A stretch of DNA of 64,000 nucleotides from Darksidea phi. Its lineage: Eukaryota > Ascomycota > Dothideomycetes > Pleosporales > Lentitheciaceae. The notes beneath the pieces are model-generated. The model was not told the DNA's origin and did not search any database. It worked only from the letters and a program-made list of their open reading frames with translations. A program made the translations under genes and the position numbers. The DNA lies in the NCBI GenBank assembly GCA_030770425.1, contig JASJFT010000143.1, positions 52,327 to 116,326 on the forward strand. Direction: 5' to 3'. Position 1 is the stretch's first letter; every line of letters starts with the position of its first letter. Below are positions 9,950 to 23,820 of this stretch, piece after piece.

Positions 9950-10643
9950 GGGACTTATTTAGCCTTAGCCGGGGGTTACAATGGTTCCGAGCGGTGTTAT
10001 CATACAGTCGCTGGCATGTGGAAGTTAACCACAACCCCCCATCCCTAAGCGATCCGAAGAAATATAATAAACTTACATTACCAAGTCCCCCTTTCATACA
10101 GCCTCAGGGTCGCTAACGACACGATACCTCACCTAGACCATCCTAGTCGTAGTGAATTTTAATAAACCCGCTCTCTTTACTCACGAAATCCTCAAAGTTC
10201 ACACACAAGTCCCAATTAAGCCTTCTCGATGCAACGCATTGGCGACTGTATTCAACGTGCTGTTGTGGATGGTAAGCCGAACCAACAACTGAGTCTGGAC
10301 AATTCCTTCTGATGGATAGTTTTGCGGAATTAGTGTCTATTACTAGCACTACTATGACTACATGTATACTAGGTATTTTAACAGGGTATAGCGGGGCAAC
10401 AGGGCTGTGGCGTGTACGTATGTACTAATTGAAAACCACCAACACCCGTCCATCCACCGCACATCATATGTCGTGAGACAGTCGAGCAATCCCAACGCCA
10501 ATCGTCTATCCATCCAAGTCGGCATTAACTTTTCCAGAACCCGCATCCACCGCACCAGCCTCGCTGTCACCGCCCGAGCCATCCTTACAAGCCACCTCGC
10601 CAGCATCCTTATCCTCGTCCTTGTCGCCATTACCCTTCTCCAC
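9950..10643. other. Convergent intergenic region between HET gene 1 and the HMG-box gene
   Basis: Both flanking genes end here. I see no gene; short open frames lack any signature. Confidence 0.45.
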
Positions 10644-13046
10644 CTAAGCATTGTTGACAGCTTCCTGATAAACAATGCCGCTCATGCGCTCATCACCGTC
10701 GTCGGCGGCCTTGTCCACAGCGTCGTGCTCGTCTACACCGAACTCGACGAAGCGCTTGCCAGAGCCGTTAGTCTCGCCCGTACCATCGGAAGCACCCGCC
10801 TTCCCAGCAACAGACTTGGCATTATGCATGAGCTCGTCCTCATCCAGGGTCAGGTCGATAACTACTTTGGGTTTGGAAGTAGGAGCAGCCTTCGATTTGG
10901 CCCTGGCATCTGCAGGGGTGTTAGCCATAGTACCTTGCGGAGTCCAAGACAGAGCAGCTCTAGTCTCAGCGTTCCTATTCTCGAAAAGAGGAAGGGTATC
11001 ATTTGCACCCGTGCCTCCGGGATTAGTGGTGCCGATGGGGTGGAAGGGCAGGTAGGAGGAAGAGAATGATGGAAAGAGCATACCGGGCATGCGGCGAAGA
11101 GGGTGCGAAGCCGGTCTGCGGTTTTCCAGATTCGGAGGCGCGCTGGTCAGCTGAGCGCCAGCTGGCGAAGCACCCATTGACCCGAATGAATACGTTGGTC
11201 CGACTGGATGCATTGGTCCAACCGGATACATGGGTCCAACCGGAGGCGTGACGGCAAATTTCTGCATATGCTTCGACTTGAAGCTTTTGCTTCTCAAAGC
11301 CTTGTAATCGGTCGCATTCTTAACCGTCTCCTTCTTCTTGTCCTGGGCTTGGCCATCATCCGCCTCCGATTCATCTTCCTTGTCCGACTGGGGAATATAA
11401 AGGTCCCCGTTCAAAGCAGCCTTGCTCCGTGGAATATCCCTTGCCTTGTCCCAGAAGTCTTTCCAGTAATAGCGCTCATTCGAGGGATCGATGCTGCCGC
11501 CGCTCTTCACTATATCGCGTTGCCCCTTGTAACGTGCGTGATCGGTTTTCCTGAGGGCGATGAAAGGTGCTTTCTCAGCCGGGGTCATGGCCTTCCAAAT
11601 GTTGGCTAGTTGTTGGGCTTGATTTATTGCTGTGATATGTTAGCTTGCCGCTTTTTGGAAAGAGTCGATCCTGCGACGAGTAGAATGCCTGGGCTGTTCG
11701 ATGCGCTATCGTGGTGATAACTTATCGCCCAAGCTGGTTTGGTGTGCAATGCAAAAGGACTTCACTTACAATAATCATCCGCCCGAAGCCGGGCGCGTTC
11801 GACGCTCGACCAGATCAGATACTCATCGAGTGGCTGCTTTGGGGCCTTCGTGCCGGGCTGCTTCGGCGGACGGGGCCCTGGAATGCCCCTGCCAGAGACC
11901 TTCGTCTTCTTCCTGGTAGGACTATGTCCAGGCGACATAACGAGGCTATGTTTCGAGTGGGGAGCCTCGTTACTGTCATTCTTCTTCAGAGTTAGAATGT
12001 GTTGAGACGTTTGAAATGCATTTACAAGTGCCTTGACACAAGTTTGAACACCCTCTACAGGGGTCACCAAGTACAAGGGTATCCGAACTTCTGCAGGATT
12101 AGAAACACCTACCTTGGCCATCAATGGTATTCCGCTGGTATTAATCGGTGGAGGTCGTGGTCGTCCCGTTTCAGAGGCTTCCTTGCCCTTCTCTACCTCG
12201 TGGAGTTGCTGCGCTACTTGGCTGCCATTGCTGGCATTAGGCGTGCTGGAACCCAAGGTTCCGAATTCAAAAGAATGCCGATCCTCCGGAGAAAGTTTGG
12301 CGACCAGGTTTGTGTATACTTCGGCAAGCTTGAGATCTAGTAGTGTAGAGCCAAACAACAAGGTTTCCAAATCGTTGTTCGAAACGATGGCGGCATGCTC
12401 TCCGTATGTCTCGCGCCTCTCGAACACCGTTGTGTGGGCGGATTTCAGTATCGACGCGTGTCTACAGTTGGGGCAACAAAGTCAGTAAAGCTGATCCAAA
12501 GGAGTTCGGGTACCTATATCTCAGACTACAGCCGCTCCGTCTTGCAGTCCGGAACGTAGTTGCCACTTACTCAAGTACCGATGCAGGCCACTGCACACCA
12601 CCGAGGTGGCTCACAAGGGCAAAGTCCCCAGGAATGGGCTGAACGTTCGACGGATGAGGAACGTTGCTGCACACTCTAGTGAGGCTGCTGTGAGCTTGAC
12701 ATCCGCGAGTTTGATCCAAGACACAATTGAGAGCACGACGAATGGCGTCGACAGTGGTCTGCTTCTCGTCCGCTAGCTTTTGGACATCAATATCCTGCAC
12801 GGCTGCCTCGATAACACTAGACACTGCTCCCGGCAGAGGTGCGTCCTTGCTCGCGCCGCCTAGGCCGTGGCACTGAGAGATCTTCTGTTTGACGTTCTGG
12901 AGTACGCTGTGCGCAACAGCTTGGCTGACTAGAGCCTGGATTGCAAGGGCCTCGGATGTGAGCTCCTCGAAGAGATGGAGAAGCGCGTTCTCAAGCGGAG
13001 AGAACGGCATTTCTGATGTTTTCGTTAGATTGGGTTCTCTGCCCAT
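10644..13046 (-). CDS. HMG-box protein with disordered C-terminus
   Basis: Three exons, 13046-12571, 12461-11770 and 11629-10644, with introns of 109 and 140 bp; phases agree and give 717 residues. The HMG box spans the second intron: PKQPLDEYLIWSSVERARLRADDY ends exon 2 (seen in two parts, PKQPLDEYLIW and SSVERARLRADDY), and exon 3 continues QLANIWKAMTPAEKAPFIAL. This is the PKxPLxxYxxF...EKxPY pattern of single-box DNA-binding proteins. The N-terminal 160 residues (helical, with a LENALLHLFEEL stretch) and the tail are not recognised. The tail has tandem VGPMYP/VGPMHP/VGPTYS units and an acidic stretch (VVIDLTLDEDEL) resembling a SUMO-interaction motif. Likely nuclear DNA binding; targets unknown. 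The box differs from typical mating-type or Nhp6 boxes. Confidence 0.75.
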
Positions 13047-13383
13047 GTTGTTGTTGTTTCGAGCTGGTCGGATGTTGTGGGCAAATTTATGTGCGAAGCG
13101 CGGATTCCGTTAACACGGTGAAATAGGACCACGAGTGCACGTGCCATATATAGCCTCCTCTTCCGATGCATATTTCTTTCACCAAGATAATTTAAAGCTT
13201 GTCTTAAAAATGCTGCCTGAGATCATTTGGTCCCCATGACGACTGTGTCTCCTTCATCAATATAATTCAAAGTTTGTCCGCTAACATACCGCCTGATCCT
13301 TAGGCTCCCATGACAAGGGTATTTCCATCAAGGAGTTCACTATACAATATCGACAGTCTACAAGAATAGAACATGTCCCTACC
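13047..13383. other. Intergenic region with an old ~75-bp direct duplication
   Basis: About 13183-13243 and 13258-13316 are diverged direct copies (shared ATAATT-AAAG-TTGT near the start and CCCATGAC at the end). Otherwise it is the HMG-box promoter and the MFS 3' flank. Confidence 0.45.
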
Positions 13384-15071
13384 TCAAGCATGATTGCCCT
13401 CCTCCCTTTGCGGCTTACCTTCAGCCTTTTCCGGCAGACAGCTGAGAGTAGGTCTGAGCCCCATGGCAATGATGACAAGCAGCACCCAGAACAGCTGCCC
13501 ACCAAAGATCTGATACTTGACTCCAATAGCGTAAATACTAGTCGAAACGGCAGGGAAGACCGCTCGTACTCCACTCTGGGCGGCGAGGACTAGAGCATTC
13601 AATGTCCCAAATGTCTCATGCGATGGCGCAATATCGTTGATAGCAAGCTGTATGGATGCTGCAAGCTCGTCAGCATACAGACAATTCGCATGAGAACTGG
13701 GGGTTCATACTAAAGGCCATTGCAACGCCACAGCCACCCACGGTGTTCAACGAGAATATGATCCAAAAAGGTATCTTGAGCCCATAGCGTAATAGCACGT
13801 TGCATATCGGATCCACAGCAAAGAAGATGGGCCAGGCCCAAGCGCACAGTCTGAGAACGCCTCCTGTACCGACGCGCTTGTGTAAGGATGGGAAGACAAG
13901 GAGAAGCCAGAGAGCTTGAGCGCCACCCCCTGCAGCCATAGCTCCAGCGATAAGTACAGGTGAGAAGCTGAGCCCACCAAGGTTAATTGGCGTATACAAC
14001 CATACGGGATACACGGCGGTAAAGGTGAACGCCAAGAACAGCACGTAGTTGTAGATCATTATGACTTGGGAGACGCCTGGGTGTCTGAACAGGGCCCACA
14101 TAGTCATGGAGGGTTCGTCAGACTTTTTTTTGTTGAGGTGAAGGTGCAAAGTCTACTCATGTTTCGTCAGTACGGGTAAAGTAACGGAGTAGCGGTTCGC
14201 AGACCTCTTTGACAAAGAGAATGTTCAAGATGGCAGCTGATAGACTAATGGATGCGGCGGCAAAGCCGGGCAAAGCATATGGATAGTCATGGAAAAACCG
14301 TATATGACCGAATGTGGACTTGAACTTATCAGCAGGCCTTTCAAGAGCGCCACCGATAAACGGCCCGATAAAAATGCCTATGTTTCCGGCAAAGGCGAAG
14401 TAGCTGAAAGCTCGGGCTTGAGTCTTCTTTGTGCTATTCTCCGTGATCATAGCACGAACAGTGCTACTTCAAGTCAGCGCTGAGGAACGCACGCTGAAAC
14501 AGAAGGATGTCTGACACCACGGTACCGGCGAAGACGCCTGCTATGCAACGAAAGAGAATCATTTGCCATAGCGACTGACTAAATCCAAACAAAGCGGTTG
14601 CAACGGAGACCCCAAAAAGGGAGAAGACCAGCACCGGCTTTCTCCCTAGTCGGTCGGAAGCCTGTAATGAGTCAGAACATCGACCCACAATATGAATGTT
14701 TAATGTACTTTGCCCCAGAACAACATAACACACATCTGCGTCGCCGAGAACAAGCTTTCGATGAGACCTGAATAGAAGCCAACGTCTTTCTTATCGACGC
14801 CTCCAATCTTCTCAATCATGAAGTTGATGTAGGGAAAAATGGAGAAGAAGGCGATCGGTTCGACAACTCTGGTATAACATAGTAGAAAGATTTGGAGGCG
14901 CGGAAGCGGCGTGTCATCGTCGGCGACAACTCCAGATTCTTCAGTTTGCACGGGTGTTTCGACGGCGTCGCCAATCGGAGCGGTTACGGCGGCGGCGAGC
15001 AGCGGCGTTCTCTCATCGCTCCCTAGTTTGACCTTGTCAGCGCTGGAAGCGCCCAGCAACCCCTGTGACAT
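13384..15071 (-). CDS. MFS transporter, multidrug/ZIFL-like (yeast YCR023C type)
   Basis: Five exons fit by phase: 15071-14709, 14661-14516, 14463-14205, 14152-13711 and 13658-13384, giving 494 residues; all four introns are 47-52 bp. A hydrophilic N-terminus is followed by LCYTRVVEPIAFFSIFPYIN, then loop 2-3 ASDRLGRKPVL, FRCIAGVFAG, the exon 3 segment ARAFSYFAFAGNIGIFIGP, and a long central loop with FVKETLHLHL. The last exon shows the SHETFGTLNAL motif typical of this DHA1 subgroup. It should be a twelve-helix proton-coupled exporter in the plasma or vacuolar membrane; no substrate can be assigned. The start at ATG 15071 (MSQGLLGASS) is preferred over upstream ATGs. It reads toward the HMG-box gene and is not clustered with biosynthetic genes. 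Confidence 0.85.
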
Positions 15072-15634
15072 GCTGACAATCGTTGAACTAATTGACAGAG
15101 AACGGGATTCTACTGCAGCAACAACCTGAAAGTTGTAAGATGGAGAGTGAAAACTTTGTGGGGAAATGCGCGAGGCACATGTGCAGTTGATCCACGCTAA
15201 CGACATACGCTAATCGCGTTTTGGGTGAATATAACTACTGCCAGGCGGAGATAACACAGAAGTCCCCGAGCTCTTAGGCCTAGGTTATGCATATCAGCAA
15301 TAAGCACCACGCATTGCTAAGCACGGATTACGAATCGAAAGAACGTCACAAATTTAGAGGGTGTGAAAATGTCCAGGTTTCTAGGCTACAATCTTAAGAT
15401 CCTCGACTACACCTACACGATGAGCCCAAGCTCGCCCATACGTGATTCGCCCAAGTGCAGACACGCTTTGCCGTTTTGTGAACAACCGTCATCTGAAAAA
15501 CCCCGGGATGACAGAGCGCCAACATATTGCCTCTCCTACTAAGCTTGCCATGATGTCTGAGACCGTACACAGTAACACGCTGTGAAGCGACATTAGAAGT
15601 TGTCTCGTTAACAAGGCGTGCGAACCAGCATACC
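15072..15634. other. Intergenic region between the MFS gene and actin
   Basis: Holds the MFS promoter and the actin 3' untranslated region. No further gene seen. Confidence 0.5.
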
Positions 15635-17219
<1,585 letters not shown>

Positions 17220-18342
17220 GGTGGCTGATTAGGTTGCGAGATTAGGAGTTTGGGTGCGGAGGAGGCGGATGGCGATGCGGTATCGCTGTAGGACAGAAGA
17301 TTAGCTCCAAGAAACGCGACAGGCACGGGGACGGGGGGGTCGGGAGGGGTGCGACGGTCGAGGGAGCTTACAGTGCGGGCGTGGTGAGGTAGAGGTTCTG
17401 TGGGAGAGGCGAGGGTCGGTGGGTGCTGCTAAATAAGCGGGCGCTGTCGACTCTTTCCCTAATGGGCGGGGCCGCAGCAGGCGCGAGGCGAGGTTGGGTG
17501 AAGGGATGGCTTTTGCACAAACGACGACACTGCAATCAGATTCCGGACAGCCTCAGGAGAATCGTGAGCCGCAGCGGGCCCTTATACACGCGTCTAGGCT
17601 GCAGCATTCCATGTTTCTATTTTTTGCTGTCTACGCAAGCTCCCCGCTGTGCCGCCACAGGAAGGGGGGAGCTACCACTGTCTGGCACGTCTGCTCATGT
17701 CATCCCGCAAGAGACACCAGCAGGCAGCGCTGAAATGTGCTTGGCGTCGCTCAACAGCAAGGCCTCCGCTATGCCCGCTACGCACTACGTGTACGGCGTC
17801 ATGGCGGCAAGATCGTGGCCGGGCACAATATATGTGACAGCGGGCTGCCCGGCGGCCTGGCGTTGCGTTCCCCCCAGCCATGCAGCCATGCACACCGCCA
17901 ACTGCCACCTCGAGCACCCCCCGCCGCCAGCTAGCCGCCGCGTCACGTGGAATGAGGGGCACCGGGGGCAGCGGGGTCGTCCAGTTGACATGGGCAAATA
18001 TTCAAGTCCAGGCGTCAAAATTAGCTTCGGTGCTACACCGACGTGATCGAGCGCCTATGAGATGTGGCAGCAGTCGTAGTCTTTGCCCTCGTCCCGAATG
18101 ATATCCGCCGCAAGAGTCGGGCGTCAGCTTCTGTTGAGTTGGTTGGTGGCCATGGAAGCGCCCCGAAGGTTGCGGTTTATCTGGTTTTTCCACGCGCCGC
18201 TGCCAAACCCAAACGGCGTCATGTTCCCGCGCGCCAAAGTGACGTCCCCGGTGCCTAAATAATCTCTTGCGCCCGCTGCTTCAATCCCATCTCCCTTCAC
18301 GCCGCACCTTCCCACACACCATCCTGTTCCGCATCCGCCAAA
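17220..18342. other. Shared divergent promoter region of actin and FES1
   Basis: About 1.1 kb, GC-rich, between genes transcribed outward. Many long open frames here come from GC content alone. A CACGTG E-box core lies near 17943-17950 and a TATA-like TAAATAATC near 18257. No gene seen. Confidence 0.55.
17286..17371 (-). other. Probable intron in the actin 5' untranslated region
   Basis: On the minus strand a GTAAGC donor at 17371 pairs with a TCCTACAG acceptor ending at 17286, 66 bp before the actin ATG. The 86-bp segment is pyrimidine-rich. Actin genes of filamentous fungi often have such a leader intron; the call rests on the splice-site match only. Confidence 0.5.
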
Positions 18343-19021
18343 ATGAACGACCCGAGGACCAACAATCTTCTCCGATGGAGTGTAGAGAATTCCTCCGCCT
18401 CGAAGGATGGCAATGACCCCGCCAAGCCAAGGACACAACTGGACCAGGAGGCTCTCCGATCGTTCCTTTTTGGCGACACCATATCAGAAGCAGATATGAT
18501 GAAAATGGCAATAAAGAATATTGAGAATAAGGACACGACAATGGAGGCCAAGCGCAGTGCTTTTGAAAGCCTTGAGAGCCTCCTCGGAAGCATCGACAAT
18601 GCGAACAACCTCGCGCCACTGGGGCTTTGGACACCATTGGTGAGCCTGCTCGATCACGAAGATGCCGAAATCAGGATGAATGCCGCGTGGTGTTGTAGCA
18701 CAGCCGTCCAAAACAACCCTAGGGGCCAAGAGCGGGTAAGTGACTACTGCCCGCAAATTTGCTGGATTTGAGGCTGACTAGGTTTAGATTCTAGTTGTTG
18801 GCGCAATTCCTCGTCTCGTGCAGCTAGCAACCGAAGACGCTGACCCCGGAGTGCGCAAGAAGGCTATCGGAGCCCTGTCCTCCACCGTCCGCAACTTCCC
18901 CCCGGGCCTTGACGCCGTTCTTTCGCACATGCCGACCGCACAGAAGCCACAACACAAGATTGACGCAGGCGACATGGGCTCACTCGATACCTGGATAAAC
19001 AAGCTGCGCCAGACGGCATAA
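18343..19021 (+). CDS. FES1: Hsp70 nucleotide exchange factor FES1
   Basis: Two exons, 18343-18735 and 18788-19021, joined across a 52-bp intron (GTAAGT...TTTAG); 208 residues, usual for FES1. The N-terminus NNLLRWSVENS is the Fes1 hallmark. It is followed by armadillo-type repeats: ESLLGSIDNANNLAPLGLWTPLV, HEDAEIRMNAAWCCSTAVQNNP and GVRKKAIGALSSTVRNFP. FES1 releases ADP from cytosolic Hsp70 (Ssa type) and directs misfolded clients to degradation. The small size, lack of a signal peptide and lack of an ER tail agree with the cytosolic form and not with the ER paralogue SIL1. It diverges from actin and reads toward the PAC3-like gene. Confidence 0.93.
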
Positions 19022-19285
19022 TCACATCGCCGAGGTCGCATTACATGGGCGTTTTGGCACTGGACATACGGTTAACACCAGCATGGCGGGATCCTTTTAC
19101 TAGTATTGCTTGGGATGAGTAGGGTATGATACCTACTGATTTTAACAAAAAGGAAAAAAGAAAATGACTTTGCTGATAGCCCTTTCGTTGCACTCCCCTT
19201 TATTCCATCTTGTGCGTCATCATCGTCACCATGCCATCTCTTCTCGAATCTAAGTTTGGGATGCAATATGCACTCTGTGCAGACC

Positions 19286-19811
19286 TCACAAGACCTCGAG
19301 CACTAACCCCATCAGCTCACTAAACTCCTCCCTACCACTCATACTCTTGTCCAGACCAGTCCCAACTACTACCGTTCTCAACTCCCTTGAGTCCCGTGTC
19401 TTGACCGCACTCGCTATCTGTGTCGCCAACGTCTGTCCCAGCACATCAATCTCTGAGACTGTGCCGCCGAGGATAGTGGTCGCAGTCAGCTGATGGTTTG
19501 GGAGAAGGTCTGAAGGAGGGTCATCTCCGTCGCGGTCGAGGAAGGGATTTGGGGTCATGGCGGCGTCGGTTGCAGAGATGTCGAGGGGAACGTGTACCTA
19601 AAAATGGCCAATTCGATGATAGCCAATCGATTCAAGGAAGTCATCATACCCAGTGCGCCAATCGGCCATTTTGTGTGATGGTTATGAGGATCTTGTCGGC
19701 GAAGTAGACAGTCGTTGCGGCGGTTTCTATGCCCTTGATGGTCACAGAGGCGGCCTTGGTGGAGGCGGGGAAGGGGGAGGGCGTCACTTCGTAGCTGTCT
19801 GTGCCCGCCAT
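19286..19811 (-). CDS. Proteasome assembly chaperone 3 (PSMG3/PAC3) family protein
   Basis: Two exons, 19811-19650 and 19597-19286, separated by a 52-bp intron (GTATGA...TTTTAG); 157 residues, phase consistent. Exon 1 ends FADKILITITQNGRLAHW and exon 2 starts VHVPLDIS, the conserved core of the PAC3/Dmp1-type fold, with TTILGGTVSEIDVLGQTLA after it. These small proteins pair with PAC4-type partners and help assemble the 20S alpha ring in the cytosol. ATG 19811 (MAGTDSYEV) is the first in frame. It shares a ~205-bp divergent promoter with ECM16, an arrangement that could coordinate two growth-linked genes. Family assignment rests on the short central motif, so it is slightly less certain. Confidence 0.75.
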
Positions 19812-20016
19812 TCTAGAAGCTTTGTCGTTTGTAGGACTACGATTACAGTCTTCAATTTACTGTTCAACCGCGGGGGGATGGCAGCTCTACGCGACCCGAT
19901 TCTGCCGTGTCACTCCGCCCTCGGGTAAAACGTCACCGAACCTCCGATCCCCGCCAAAATTTCGAGGTCCGCAGAAATTCGCGACTCAGGCCTCAGTTAC
20001 AGGAAATTACGCGGAA

Positions 20017-23000
20017 ATGCCGAAATTTGTGCCCCGTCAACGAAAGCACAAGGTCCTCGCGCGGCAGAAACAACATGGCGGGCGAAATGGCGCTGAAGAT
20101 GGTGCTGTGGCGGATGCGAACGCCGCGGAGATCTTGCCAGTAGAGCAGCGGGAGAAGGAGGAAAGAAAGGCGGTGATGAAGGAGGAGTTGGCCAAGAAGG
20201 CGCAGGGGAAAATGAGTGGGAAGAAGAAGAAGAGGTTGGATAAGTATATTGTGAGAATCCAATTCTCATCCTCTGTTCGGTCTGCTAACTGCGCGGGTAT
20301 GTAGGATACCAAACTCAAGAAAGAAGAGAACCTCGCGCTGTTGAAGAAACTGGCTGCGACAAAAGTGGATACTAGTCTTTTTCAGAGCTCGAAGAAACTG
20401 GGCCGGGGTGAGGATACGAGGAGGGAGAAGCTGAAGAGGGCGTTGGTGGAGAGGAAGGCGGGCGTGAACGTGGAGAAGAACGATGGGTTATTGCTTGAAA
20501 GAAGGGAGGTCAAGGAATTGGAGGACGCCGATGACGACAGCTCTGAAGACCAGGCACAACAACCGACGAAACCAGCTCCCGCACGTACGAATGGAACGAC
20601 AGTATCGGAACCTGCGTCGCGTAAACGAGATCGATCACCTCCCGAGCCGGTTGAAGATATACCGGGGGAGACGGGTCCTACACAGCATACGACCAAATCT
20701 TTGGGAGGCATTGGTCTCTTCGGTAGTGGACTGAAAAGGCCTCTAGAGCTTGACGAGGCGGGCAAACCTGTTCTCCAGACGAGGAAAAGGCGGAAGGGAC
20801 AGAACAAGCCAATTATGGTACAGCAGGAGGTTGAGTGGGAAGGGTTCAGCTCAGACAACGAGGGTGAGGGAAGTGACGAAGAATCGGATGAGGCCGCGGA
20901 TTCTGGGTCGGACTCGGAATCGTCACAGAATGATTCCGATGGGGACGGGTCATCTGGCTCAGAAGATCCTGAAGACGACTCGGAAGACGAGAGTGACAGC
21001 GACACTAGTTTGGATGCAGATACGAAAACCGCGAGAAAAGAACGAGCATCGGCATTCAAAGCTTGGGCGACTCAGCAAAGGAACGAGGCAATAGGTTTCG
21101 TACCCACAAATAACCTCTCCTACGCATTGCCGCCTAAACCAGTTGACTTCGAACCGCGCGCACCTGAACACGATCCCCTACCCCCCGAGCTTGCAACGAT
21201 AACTAAAACAGATGCGACAAGAAAGGCATACAGTGTCTCCGTTGAACGACCTCCCGAGATACAGGAGGCTAGGCTACAGCTCCCTGTCGTCGCTGAAGAG
21301 CAGAAAATCATGGAAGCGATACATAATAATGATGTTGTAGTGGTATGGGGAGCCACTGGTAGTGGCAAGACCACACAGATACCGCAGTTCCTATATGAGG
21401 CAGGCTATGGTGCTCCCGACGGCCCAACTCCCGGCATGATTGGCGTCACCCAACCGCGACGTGTCGCTGCTGTCAGTATGTCGAAGCGTGTGGGCGACGA
21501 GCTAGGAAGCGACAAGTCTAAGGTCGCCTATCAAATCCGTTTCGATACCTCGACGAACGCGAAGACGGCAGTAAAGTTTATGACGGATGGTGTGCTCCTG
21601 CGAGAGATCTCTCAGGACTTTGTTCTCAACAAATACTCCGCCATTGTCATCGACGAAGCACACGAGAGGAGCGTCAACACTGACATTTTGATTGGCATGC
21701 TGAGCAGGATCGTCGACTTGCGCGCTGAGATGGCTCGCAACGATCCCAAGACTAAGCCTCTCAAGTTAATCATCATGTCAGCTACGCTCAGAATAGCAGA
21801 CTTTACAGAAAACAAACGACTCTTTCGGGAAGGGCCTCCACCATTGATGAAAGCAGAAGGGCGGCAGTACACAGTCACAAACCATTTCGCACGCAAAACG
21901 CAGCGGGACTATGTCGAGGAGATGTACCGCAAGGTGTGCAGAGGTCATCGCAAACTTCCTCGGGGAGGCATGCTGGTCTTCCTAACAGGTCAAAACGAAA
22001 TCACTCATCTAGCGAAACGCTTAAAGCAAGCCTTCAGCTCCACCCAAGGCCATGAGCCGAAAGCAGGCAAAGTCCATATTTCCCCAGCAGAGACACCCTT
22101 GGAGGATGAAGATATTGAGCTGAGCACGATGAGTAAAGATTTCCAAGACGAGGATGGATCAGATTCTGAGGACTCGGTCATCGTCGAAGGACTAGATGAT
22201 GAAGACGATAAAGAATTTGATATTGGAGAAGATGAAGCCGAAGAGAAGGAGATGAAGGTTCATGTGCTTCCTCTGTATTCTCAACTGCCCACCAATCAAC
22301 AGCTACGCGTCTTTGAACCTCCGCCGGAAGACTCGCGTCTCATCGTCCTCGCCACGAATGTCGCTGAAACCAGTCTGACTATCCCTGGTATTCGATACGT
22401 ATTTGACTGTGGAAGAGTCAAGGAGAAGAAGTATGACCTCATCACAGGCGTTCAGAGCTTTGAGGTTGGGTGGATTAGCAAGGCCAGTGCGAACCAACGA
22501 GCTGGTCGTGCAGGCCGAACCGGTCCGGGGCACTGCTATCGACTTTACTCCTCGGCTGTTTTCGAGCGCGACTTTAATGAGTATGCGGAGCCTGAGATTA
22601 TGCGCACGCCGCTCGAAGGCGTTGTGCTTTCGCTCAAGAGCATGGGAGCACCAGTGGTCAACTTCCCATTTCCCACACCACCAAACCGTGACAACCTGCA
22701 GAAGGCTGAGAACCTTTTGTCGTATCTAGGGGCGCTCTCACCTGAGGGCAAAGTAACCAAGCTCGGTCACGAGCTCTCGTTGTATCCTCTTAACCCGCGT
22801 TTCGCGCGAATGCTGGTCATGGGCATCGCACAAAATTTGGCGGCTGAGACCATTGCGTTGGTAGCTGCACTCTCAGTTCCTGAACTCATTATTCCCGAGA
22901 ACAAGCTGGGACTACGTGAGCCGCCCCCGCAGGATCCAGATGCTATTCGCACCGTCGCGGATAATATCGAAGCCGAAGAGCGTTCACGACTGAGAAAAGC

Positions 23001-23820
23001 ATACAACGCCGCTCAAGCAAAGCTTTCGGTCAATGCAAAGCACAGCGATTGCATCAAGCTCAACAACGCCATTTGTGCTTTTGCACACGAATCCAACTCC
23101 CAGGCCTTCTGCGACGATAAGTTTCTCAACTCCAAAGCGATGCACGAAGCAAGCCAACTTCGCCAGCAACTCACCTCAATAGTGCGTGCCCATCGATCGA
23201 CTGCTATTGGGGCATACCAGGCGAAGCTACCTGCTCCTTCTGAAAAAGTCATCAACATTCTGATGCAGATATGCGCAGCGGGCTTCATCGACCAAGTTGC
23301 GATGCGCGCCGACCTCGCTCCCGTTCCGCCTGAGCTTCCACGGAAACCCAAGACGGCCATCGACGTTCCCTACGTCACGCTCTTCCCTTCCCAGATGGGA
23401 AAGCCCAAAAGTACCGACGTAAGCGAGAAATACGTATACATCCATCCCTCCTCTCTCCTCGCTAGAACACCGCCCGCGAAACTTCCGGGATACATCATCT
23501 ACTCGCACCTGCAACGCGCAGCACCATCCACAGTCGATGCAATCAAATCGCCAAAGACACGCATGCATCCACTGACTCCAGTCACGCGTGCGCAGCTCAT
23601 CAATATTACGCTTGGGACGCCTTTATTGCAGGTTTCGAAGCCGAAGGGCAAGATTGTGGATTTGGAGAGGGAGAAGGGCGCAGAGAGGAGGGAGTGCGAG
23701 GTTGAGCTTTCACTGCTGGGAGAGAAGGGTGGACAGGGGTGGGGACTTGGTGTTAGGAAGGTGGTGCAGAAGAGGGATAAAGAGACCAAGGTTTGGGGTG
23801 TGGAGAGGATTCTTGCGTGA
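20017..23820 (+). CDS. ECM16: DEAH-box RNA helicase ECM16/DHR1 (DHX37 homologue)
   Basis: Two exons, 20017-20250 and 20305-23820, with a 54-bp intron; 1249 residues. The basic N-terminus MPKFVPRQRKHKVLARQK is typical. A lysine-rich region follows (KMSGKKKKRLDKYI), then a long Ser/Asp/Glu tract (about residues 260-330). The helicase core has GATGSGKTTQIPQ (motif I), TQPRRVAA (Ia), IDEAHERSVNTD (II), MSATL (III), and QRAGRAGRTGPGHCYRLY (VI), then winged-helix, HA2 and OB parts. In yeast Dhr1 unwinds U3 snoRNA from the 18S pre-rRNA in the nucleolus. A second acidic insert lies between the two RecA lobes (about 22090-22260, DEDGSDSEDSVIVEG), as in DHX37 proteins. Very secure identification. Confidence 0.95.

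Noticed and set aside
17423..18046. Plus-strand frames in the actin/FES1 promoter
   Set aside because: GC-rich sequence with overlapping frames on both strands, no motif; explained by composition.
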